In this document: positions 40,401 through 49,900 of the stretch, in pieces
Layout of the letters: every line of letters begins with the position of its first letter
Position numbering within the stretch: position 1 is the stretch's first letter
Source of the DNA: Ciona intestinalis
Lineage: Eukaryota; Chordata; Ascidiacea; Phlebobranchia; Cionidae
Assembly: GCF_000224145.3 (NCBI RefSeq)
Contig: NC_020176.2
Location: forward strand, 744,693-808,692
Direction: 5' to 3'
Length of the DNA: 64,000 bases
Made by a program: the position numbers and the translations under genes
The notes under the pieces: generated by a model
The model's input: the letters and a program-made list of their open reading frames with translations, nothing else
Database searches by the model: none
Told to the model about the DNA's origin: nothing

Positions 40401-43400
40401 TCTATGGGAATAAATGTTTTATCAAAAATTTTTGAAAACTTTTGTGTATTATATTTTATTTGTTTTTGTCTGTTCTGTTTGTCTATTATTTTTGTGTCTA
40501 TTCTATTTTACTTTTTTTTTCTGTTATATTTTAAATGTTTCATCAGTAAACAAACATAATCGCCACCAGACACGACCAAACCCACCATAACCACCCCATG
40601 TCCCGATGACATCATGGTTGAAATATATCCTGGCCAATCACGGACCTTCGTTCCTTGGACACGCCCCCAATTTGTTGACAACTCCGGAAACGCCCCTTTT
40701 ATATCATCCAATAGGGAGCCAGGATATTTTGGAAAAGGCATTCACAACGTAACGTACACTGCTATCGATGGATCCGATAATTCTGAATCTTGTTCGTTTT
40801 CTGTTGTTGTCAACGAAATAAGTAAGTTATTTTTTCTTCCTGTTTCCAGCTCGTTTATATTCTGCATGAGTAAGGTTTTTAGGGGGATAATGGCATTAGT
40901 TCTAGGTTTCATTGTGTGAAATGTTCTGACCTCACCTATATAAAAAGTTATAGGTTCCTCCTGTTTTGTTGTCTTTTTGGTATATTGATACTTAATAAAG
41001 TTGATAAATGTGTACATTTTATGTTTTATTTTTTGTTTGTTTTTTTAACTTTAGAAGACCCAATAACTGGTCTCACATGTGGTGTGCAAGCCATAAAACG
41101 TTGTTTAAAAAGAGTGGATTAAAACATGATTTGTTGTAAAACATTATTATCTGGTTACAAAATCACATTGGAACCAGTTACCTAATATATCCTCCACTAC
41201 CACTTAACCCCTCCCAACCTTCCAGACCCCACATGCGGCTCCCCATTTATACCTCGTCATAGTCAGCTCACTTGCGCCACCAATATTGCTGGTATTCAAA
41301 CTTGTCAGATTTCATGCATGAATGGCTATAGATTGACCTTAAGTGACCCCAAGATAATATGTCATTACAACCAACACACAAGGCTACAGGAATGGCTGCC
41401 TTACCTCGATCATAACGTTTGTAAACGTAAGTAATTGTGAAGATATCCATAGTCGTAGTGAGTGTTCATTTTATCTGATACTTTTCTCAAGCAGTTTTTA
41501 TTCATAGGATACTTTTAACGATTGTCGTTTAGTTGTAAATTTTCTTTTCTTTGTTGATTTAAATACCTTGTTCAATGCTACTGTGTATTCAGTACGAAAA
41601 GTTAAATTAAATTTATGTTAAATATATAATAAAGTTGTTCCAACTCTACTGGTGTGTTGCTGTTTTGGTGCAACTTTCATTTAATTGACACTCTTTCCCG
41701 CAATTTTTATATCTATAGCGTGTTTAAACAACTGTTGTTTTGCTGTTGATTTCCTTCTTTTCATTCTTTAAAATTCGAAAAAGATAAATAAATATTATGT
41801 TTTTTTAACATCATGTTTACCCTTTTTGATGATCTTTTATCTTCTTTTCTTAGGTCCGGATGTTGGGAACATCAGGCAAGATGTTGGGGTTCAATATCCA
41901 TCCCCGTGCCGAGCTTCAGCTGAGTTTTACGACTCACGGTCGAACGAACTCGCATCTTCACTCATGCGTTACAGAGGGTGTAGGAATTCTTCATTGAAAC
42001 TGGGATTATGTGAAGCAGCGCGAGATAAACTTTACATCCAGTGCATCCAGGAGGAAAAGTTGAATGTCACGGTTACTGTAAGTTCCTCTAATGATTTTAG
42101 TATGGTAACTTTAACTATATAACCAGTAATGCAGTGGTTCTTGTAAGATGCCTTTGGACAATTTAAAATGTTATGATAAATGAATTGACCAAAGACATAA
42201 AAATAGTTATATTTATAAGACGGTAAAAGGAAGTGCCAAGGAGACCAGCAAAATAAGTTTAACAATCATTGCTTTGAACTGTGTTCCTTGTATCGACGGG
42301 TTCAAGATACTAAATTGGTTGTAGCACCGTGAGTGTTGGGACAATGGACCATATTTGGCTTAATGTCGATTCCATTGTGTGCCTTGTTGTATGGCCTCAC
42401 CTGTATAGAATAGAGAGTGAAGTAACTTACCTTTAAGGTCAACCTACTTCCTTTTATTCTAGGTTGACCTTGCCAATGCTAGATTAGCAGGTTCAACAAG
42501 TGAGGCACGTCGTGTGATAAGGTCGGCATCAACCGATATAATTGACATGATAAGCCGAGGTGATGTCACAACTACCGGGTATGATGAGAGGGTTTACGCA
42601 GCTAGGATGGAATCGGTTACTTTGACGAATGAAAAGATAATCTGTGATGAAGGATATATAGAAGTGGAGGATGGTTGTGGTGGGTTGCTGTATATGGGGT
42701 TTAGGGGGTCATTTTGGGGTAATGAGATTCCGACCTAAATATCAGGTAACTCAAGAATACCGGGTTCGATAATCAATTTTGATACTGATACTGATATGCT
42801 TATGTGCTTAGGCAAGACACTCAATTGTGTTGCAGCACCACGGGTTTGGGGTAAAGGGCCAACTCTGATCTAAATATCAGGTCCAATGGCATGTTGTAAG
42901 ACCTCAACCCCCCGTAGAATAGTGAAGTTAAACCTGACAACCATATTCCATAAACCCCTTGAATTGGTTTGATTACTTGAAAGCAGGCACTGTGTAAAAA
43001 GTAGTTGCACACGATACGAATTCCAATCCCATAGTATAACTTGCGTAAAAACTTTACCTGTAAAAAATATAGTGGTGTGAAAACAGTTGTCTTGTACCTT
43101 ATAAGTTTGCCTGAAAAGTCAAGATAAATAAGGGAAGAGAAATCTCTTTTGTAATAAAGTCTTAATTAATTCTGACTGGTTTGTTATTTAAAAACTGCAA
43201 TTTTGTGATAATAACAATTTTAACAATAACATATTTTAAAGAGAAATTTTATATTTCCAGTGCAATGTCCAGCAGGGACGTATTGGAAGTTGAACAAATG
43301 TGAATTTTGTCCGATTCATTTTTATCAAAATCTCGCTGGTAAATCCTCATGTATCGAATGTTCACCAATCAAAGGAACTTATTTTTATGGAACCACAAGT

Positions 43401-46332
43401 GTACAATATTGTAAGTTATATTGACTTTGAAAACTTAGAACTTTTATCCATTATTTTAATATCATTGCTAGGAGTATATAATTAGACTGCACTATATATA
43501 TAGCTAAAATTTATATTTTTTTCATTAACTTAAAAGAGTTTTTGAATTCAGTAATCTGTTTTCAATGATATGCTATTAGAAGTTTATAAAATTCTTATAA
43601 TATTTATTAATGTTTAGGTGTCATGCATTTATATTAACTGTGGTTTCATTTTAAACTTTTTATATTATTTCTATTAAGGTGTGGTTATGGATAGAAATAG
43701 TAGTCCTAGGACTTCCCCTCTCCCGATAACAACCATCATAGGAGGGGCTGTGGGAGGATTCCTCCTTCTTCTTGCCATCATGATCGTTGTTTGTTTCTGG
43801 AGGAGGAGGAAAGCAAATAATAAGATAAAAAGGGAGCAGGAGGTCAGGAGGAGACAAGCGGAGGTTTGTGATGTCATAATGCTAGGTTGAGTAATCATAA
43901 TTTTGTTTTTAATTGATAAAACCTTTTTATTTAATGTATTTTGGGGTAGAATTTTTATATTAGATATACGGCTGACGGTTTAGAAAACTCATACTGTGCC
44001 ACGGCGCCATTAACAGGTTTCTTAATATATAAATATGTGCCATGGTTTGATGTAAATATTAGTTAAGTTTGTTTGTTTGCATTGTGTAGGAAGCTAAAGC
44101 AAAGAAACAAATTGAAAGGAGAAAGAGAAATGGATCGACCAATCAAAGCAGGAGGTCTAGGAGGAGAGGATCAGGAGGAGAAATGAAGGAGCGAATCAGA
44201 TCGCTCGATTCTGATAGGAGTGGAAACCGTAAGAATTTGTTTGTTTCCTTAATGAACATAACTTATTTAATATTGTGTGGCAGGCAATGACAGTTTCACA
44301 CACCTCGTGCCTACTTATAACTTGCCAAACATGTAACTTTGTGGAAAATTTTTATTTTAGAGATTTTCCTCTTTTTTACAACCCAAGTAATCACTGGGTT
44401 GGAGCTCTCAGCATGCGTCTATTATTGTACCATTGTTACAGAACAATCCAGAAAATCATCTGAAAGGGGAAGCAGTAGGGGAGTCCCCACAGCCACCGTT
44501 CCTGCAGTACCTCGTGGGAAATCCCCTGGTGATGGGGAATCCCTATCGAGGTCTGAAATTGGAAGTGTGTCGAGTAAAGTTGACGCGTCCACTGTTGCGG
44601 AAAGTTCCGTGTTCACTGATGCAGAGACGACAGTTTCCACGGAGATGCCGCTCAAGAGCGCCCTCAAGAAGACCTCACGTGCGCCTCCGGTGGCTGAAAG
44701 TTACCTCGAAGATGATACTTCGACCGTTATGACATCATCAACGTTACAACCATCTGAGATTAAACAGGTGACACTGACAAACATATATTATACATATCTT
44801 TTCAAAAATCCAAATTAATTAAAACAACAAAGAGAGGAAAGTTGCGGAAAAACAACAGTCGAAAGTAAAACCTGAGAAAAGATTGACAGTCGTTAAAATC
44901 ATTCTATGGGTAAAACTGTTTAAGTCAAAGTGTTACTGCTACACCTGCCTTTTTTAAAAGTTAACAGCAATATGATTCACAGTTTGTTTATTGTTACATC
45001 ATAATGTTTAATTCAGTTGAAACAAAGACGATTGTCTCTCGATGATGTATTGGAAGGTTCTCACGTTAGGGGAAACCCCAACAGACGATCAATGAGCATG
45101 AAACGACCGACGATAACACCGAGATCGATCGGTATGCCAGGTACCTTGTTACGAATCAATAAAAGATGAAAATCCTCAAAAAATATTCACCCAATTCACG
45201 TACTTGATAACTTTTGGCACTAGGTGAATGAAACAGAACATTCGTCTTATACCAACTGTTATTGCCCCACTCTACAAGGTTAAAAAAGTTACATATATTT
45301 ACAATGTGACCAGAATATAATTACTCAAATATTATTAACCAACCATTATTTATTGTACAGCTCGCGTACCCAACGTACGTAGATCGAACAGTTTGGATCG
45401 AACCCCCAACCCCCGCATGCCCCGACTTAACCCCAATCAACGAATGATGATGCCTCGAAGTATGGGACCCATGGTTCAGTATCCCCAGCAAGGGGGAATA
45501 CCCCACCGACCCCCAGGCCCAATGTACGGGGGTTTCGGACCCCGTCGAATGCCCCCACCTGGAGTAAGGTACCCACCCCATGTACCCCATCGATTTTCAA
45601 CACTAAGACCAGGTAAACACAACATCAAATGTTTTAAATTCAATATTCAAATACAACACTTATTAAATTCAATGTTTTAAATACATATTTTAACAAATTT
45701 TATTTTATTTTTACAATATTTCTTTTTAATTTTTCATAATTCTAAATACCAGAAAAACTACATAGAATAATATCTTCAATGTTGTAGCTTTATTTAGACT
45801 ATTTTTTTCAATAGAACCTGAGCAACTATTATCCTGTATTTAACCACTTAATTAACTATTCACCCCATGCAGGCAAACCAAGGTACCCTGGATATTGGAA
45901 CGATGGATTTGCTTCCGATTCCGACTGGGATTCTGTATCTATGAGTGAGTTATAAGATCTCTATATTTTATATTGATACAAGATGCCATCCTACGGTTGA
46001 AAGTTTTTGATTTTTTTATAATTTTTGTTTTTTGAAGGGGAGTCATTCATTTCATTTTTTATTTTTGTTTGTGATGTCATAAAAGCTATGTGTATTTGAA
46101 CAATGCTGTGTTGAACAGGGAGTGAAAGCGACCGAATGCAACAGCCACGAATGATGCCACCAAGTGGTATGCGACCAAGGTAATGACATCATATACAAAA
46201 TCTATGTTATAAATATTAATAATATTTCTATTTAGGTTCCGCATGGATGGCATGAGGAGCCAAATGCCCAATATGGGGGTTCCCCGTGTATACCCAGCTG
46301 CCCCACCCCCCTACTACACCCTGCAGCGTTAG
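28408..46332 (+). CDS. YWTD-propeller / HYR / sushi single-pass receptor (LRP-like)
   Basis: Exon 28408-28472 could encode a signal peptide (MTYVKISFIILWLVTFI). From 28948 on, all phases match: 28948-29088, 29552-29643, 29900-30041, 30405-30573, 30920-31045, 31486-31635, 31833-31966, 32335-32469, 33172-33314, 33587-33689, 34229-34436, 34814-35078, 35452-35629, 35952-36089, 36416-36664, 37020-37182, 37679-37866, 38224-38424, 38582-38710, 39195-39319, 39650-39770, 40075-40350, 40570-40821, 41226-41426, 41854-42077, 42463-42679, 43261-43410, 43679-43863, 44090-44228, 44442-44767, 45017-45131, 45361-45612, 45873-45944, 46119-46179, 46236-46332; about 1,955 residues. In order: EGF-like 1-47; three six-bladed propellers (about 48-318, 363-662, 708-975; blades LIYWSD, IYWTD, LLYWTD, IMYWTE), each followed by an EGF module; Thr-rich stalk; two HYR domains (about 1100-1276); sushi; a Cys-containing region; an ephrin-receptor-like module (CPAGTYWKLNKCEFCP); membrane helix GGFLLLLAIMIVVCFW; and a 350-residue basic, Ser/Pro-rich tail ending PPPYYTLQR. 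The propeller-EGF plan recalls LRP5/6 and LRP4, but there are no LDLa repeats. Ligand unknown. Confidence 0.87.
28679..28806. mobile_element. Palindromic MITE, shortened copy
   Basis: AGTAAGGTGGGGGGAGATGG, then GACACCC, TTTTAATTGTTTAGAACACC and ATCAGGATATTTAGGTATTA, ending CCCATCGTCCCCATATAG. Lies between the presumed signal exon and the first EGF-like exon of the receptor gene. Confidence 0.8.
30785..30898 (+). mobile_element. SINE 3' tail
   Basis: CATAAGCTGGCACGAAGTGT, ATGAAAC, CGTGAGGATAAAGCAAGTTA and CATTCG. Ends about 30 bases before the receptor exon at 30920. Confidence 0.8.
31330..31448 (+). mobile_element. SINE 3' tail
   Basis: GTAAGCTGACACAAAGTGTA, TGAAACAGAACACTTGTTTT and GAGAGTAAAGTAAGTTACAA. 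Ends about 40 bases before the receptor exon at 31486. Confidence 0.75.
33052..33158 (+). mobile_element. SINE 3' tail
   Basis: GTCAGCACGAGGTGTATGAA, ACACAACACTCGTTGCATAC and ATAAATAAGTTACACTTATT. Ends about 15 bases before the receptor exon at 33172. Confidence 0.8.
35150..35270 (-). mobile_element. SINE 3' fragment, antisense
   Basis: GGACAGTCGTTAAAAAAAGG, GTCTGTTTCACACACTTGTG and CCCGCTTA are complements of SINE tail words. It starts about 75 bases after the donor of the receptor exon ending at 35078. Confidence 0.65.
37283..37530 (+). mobile_element. SINE copy, body and tail
   Basis: GTGGGCGTATGTGTCCTTGC, CAATTGCTCCAACCCAGTGG, TAAGCTGGCATGAGGTGGTA and AAGTTACATTCATTCATA. Lies in the intron before the receptor exon at 37679. 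Confidence 0.88.
39803..40058 (+). mobile_element. SINE copy, body and tail
   Basis: TTCAAGGCCAAATGCTACCA, CTATGTGTCCTTGGGCAAAG, CAATTGCTCCAACCCAGTTT, TGGGCACATGGTGTATGGAA and CAAGTTGCAATCATTCATTC. Ends about 15 bases before the acceptor of the first HYR exon (40075). Confidence 0.88.
41055..41122 (+). other. Possible alternative terminal exon of the receptor gene
   Basis: A strong acceptor (TTTTTTTAACTTTAG) is followed by 68 bases that read in the correct phase as KDPITGLTCGVQAIKRC and a short basic end, then TAA. If used after the second HYR exon it would give a soluble ectodomain without the sushi domain, membrane helix and tail. The main form skips it, since 40821 joins 41226 in the same phase. 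Confidence 0.35.
44270..44345 (-). mobile_element. SINE 3' fragment, antisense
   Basis: GTGTGGCAGGCAATGACAGT, TTCACACACCTCGTGCCTAC and TTATAACTTGCC are complements of SINE tail words. Lies after the receptor exon ending at 44228. Confidence 0.6.
45200..45305 (+). mobile_element. SINE 3' tail
   Basis: GGCACTAGGTGAATGAAACA, GAACATTCGTCTTATACCAA and AAAAAAGTTACATATATTTA. Precedes the receptor exon at 45361. Confidence 0.7.
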
Positions 46333-46940
46333 AATATAGATATCATATATTTATGAATAGAAATAGTATTGAACAGATAAATAAACATCCGAATCAGTGT
46401 GTGTGTTGCATCACCGGTATTTACTATGTAATGTTATGACGTCACTGATATCTACAACGTAGTTTGAATCACGTCACAGTGACGTCACCTCATAAAGAAA
46501 TATGTCGCCATGACTTACCGTTGCTCATTTGCGTTTTCTATTTTACGCGGTTGAGTTTCAGGGGAGATTTGTGCCGAAGATGGATCATTAACCTCCGGTT
46601 TGCATATATGTTAGTAACGTGAATAGTTACTGCATTGTCGTACTCAGGTACTGGGTTCGAATCTCACCTCGATAAAAACATGGTTGTGACATAAAGGAGT
46701 AGCCGAGGATGATGTTTTATGTATAAAATAGATTTTGACTCTTAATCAATTAATGGAACGGCAGCGGGCAGAAAACGTCGCGTTCATAATACATTAACCC
46801 CGAGGCTACATTGTTACTCGCGACGATGTAACAAAGGATGTCATCACGTCTTACTGGCTAACCGTTAGAGATGGAATTTTCAGGTTAAAGCGAAAATCAC
46901 TTTTAGTTGATTTGTTAAACGTTTGGATTTCGGGTTCAAC
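46333..46940. other. Receptor 3' UTR and spacer
   Basis: AATAAA at 46380, about 50 bases after the receptor stop, is a likely poly(A) signal. The rest is noncoding. A box-B-like GGGTTCGAATCTC near 46649 hints at a decayed tRNA or SINE head. Confidence 0.55.
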
Positions 46941-49900
46941 ATGTTCAGACAAGCGTGTTTCTTGGTTACGGTGAGCCTTGTTTTTTTATGATAATATTTT
47001 ATGCAATTAACGTTGTCGTTGTTAGCGCCAACATGTAAAGATATAGTTTTGCTTGTGTTGCGTCATCAAATCTTTAGCAGTCTTTCTTACTGTCTCGTAC
47101 AGTACTGTGGGGTAAGACGGGACACTTTTAGCACATTATATCTAATTATCATGATCGTGTTTTAAACAATAAACAACGGTCTATGGGAGCCGTGTAGATA
47201 CTGCTTTATAAGTCTTTAAATGCTCTTTGTTTAAAATACCAAATAGGACGATAAAATGAAAAAGTGACCCATTTTGCCCCAACCTACTGTATTGCTAAAA
47301 TGTTATATATACCTTTATTTATATTAATAATAATTTTAAAAATGCGATTAAATTTGAAATGTCGGATTAAAATCACTTTATCATTTCAATTTAGATTTTC
47401 TGTGCTGCGTGTTGTATGGCAGGCAAGAACCACAACCACAAAACGCACACAACCTACTCAAACAAAAGTTTATCGAGAATACCTTCCAGTGAGTTGCACA
47501 CGTATGTTAGAAGCATGTTTTACTTTGAAGATTATTATATAGTAGTGTGGGTGAAGACGGGACACCTTTAGCACATAATTTTCAAATATTCTTATCGTGT
47601 TTTAAACAGAGAACAACAGTCTATGGGAGTCGTGGGGATACGGTTTTATGATTCTTTGTTTACTACCAAATGGGATAAGAAATGCAATGAAAAGCCTCAT
47701 ACATACAACTATGAAAATTGCCGGAGGTTATGAATGCGCTTGGAACCAAAACACAGCCTATACAGGCGAATCTTACAATCGTAAACGCCTAACCTAAAAT
47801 ATTCCCCAAAGCACTTTCATGTAGAAACCGTACGGTTTGTTTTTATATGTTTTCACTTCCCAGATCTTTCTGTCACAAGGACATCGTTGGCGTTTGACCA
47901 CAATCATATTAGGAACATCACAAATAACACTTTTGTTGGATCAAAGCAGTTGACAAGTTTGACAATTGCATTTAACAATCTATCGCTTATTGAAGCCAAT
48001 GCTTTCCGGTAAGTTAACGAAAATTTAGGTTCTGTCTTGTTATATATATTTATTTTATCTTGTTTCACTAATAATCATCTATTGATCACATCCTGGTGAA
48101 ATATAATCCAAATCGCATACACCAACGCATAGATAAGCAATAAGCATTGTGAGTGTTGCATAATATCTCCTATGCAAGCAATATTAGGAAAAATCCACAT
48201 TATTGCATAGGCCACTCCTGTGTTTGTCCATTATTGTAGCACCGCCACACGAGAATAAATAAATACGTGACATTATTTTATTCCTTCGGGAGCTTCCTAA
48301 CATAAAAATATATAATGTGTTTATATTTCAAATCTGTTATTTGCAGAGGCTTGACGCACCTGTCACGGTTAAATCTGGACTACAATAAAATCACAACGGT
48401 TGAAAACTACTTTGTGCCCGATTTGGGCAACCTGACGTATTTAGATTTGGCGGGAAACGATATTCGTATTATTTCACAACACGCGTTAGATCATTTGGTA
48501 AAATTGAAGGCAAGTAAGCGCACGTGATGTAGGGCAGTATTTAGTTATAAAAGACTAAATGTGGTCTAAATATGGTGAACATTGGATTAGCAAAACATTT
48601 ACATACTGTGCCCAACGTATTGAGCAGTGGGTATACCTTATAAGTGTATAATCCTCCCGCTTGGTCGTTATGAAAGACCGAAAAATTAGGGCGTTAGCGT
48701 ATGTGGTCGCAGCACGATTCTTTACTTGCACAACAATTGTTAAATTCGCTATCCAACATTTGGTTTTCACAATTTTTTTGCATTTTTTTTATATTTTTAT
48801 TTAACGGGTTATAACAGTAAACTGTTGTCTAACAGGTATTAATTCTTGGTAAAAACAGCATCAGTTCTATTCACAAACACGCCTTCACCAAACTAACAAA
48901 GTTACAGATACTTGATCTTCAGGTACGTATGTTAAATATTTAGCATACCAATGTAGGCAACAACATATCGGTAATTCATTAGCTGGTGACGTTTTCACCA
49001 AAAAGTTAAATTTTGACATGAATACCTAACTTACCCACAAAAATTTACAGTCAAACTTTTTTTACCAAATTTTTTTTTATACTGATCACCAGCTAACGAT
49101 TGACTAGACTTAGGACATCAGTGTAATACTTTTAACAGAGCTAGAATTCAAGATTCTAAAACTATAGGTTAAATGACAAAGCAATTTATTATTTTGTGGT
49201 TTAAACTTTAAGTGTCTTACAACTACCAGAACTTTGTTTCCAAAAACTTGTGTTTGTTTACCAGAGCAATGAACTGACCGTTCCATCTCAGTATTGGTTC
49301 ACATTCAGTAAGTTGACAACACTAAATTTTAAAGCAAATAATTGGATTTGCGACTGCCATGTACTTAAATACCAGAGATGGTTAATGAAACAATCAAGGA
49401 CACATAATAATCTATACGATATTCAATGCCAGTAAGTATTAAATCATTTGTTTCAATTAAACTTGTGTATTAAATAAATAAGAAGAGATGCCAGGAGAAA
49501 GTATTAAGTACAAAAGCTTAAAACTTCTATAAATATGGATAGAGGTGTTTCCAGCTACTAATAGATTTTCTAAACCACAGAACACCTGTGTTATAAGTAG
49601 GACCGCTGTGATAAAATATTACAACACAATTAATTCTTTTCAGAGAACCACAAAGAGTGTCTGGGCACAAACTATCTACAATCCATTCAAGCGGTTTATC
49701 TTGTCCGCCTGCTACTGGTAAGATTATCAGAAGTTATGTTTCACTAAGTTGATCTTTTTAGTGGATAGAAATTCAGTGAAAAGAGTAACTAATATAAGTA
49801 TTGTAAAAAATGACAAAAAAAGATTTCTTTTCATGTTTTAAATCACATTATAATGTGATTCAACATTGATATGATTAGATATAGCTATAGATGTTTTTAT

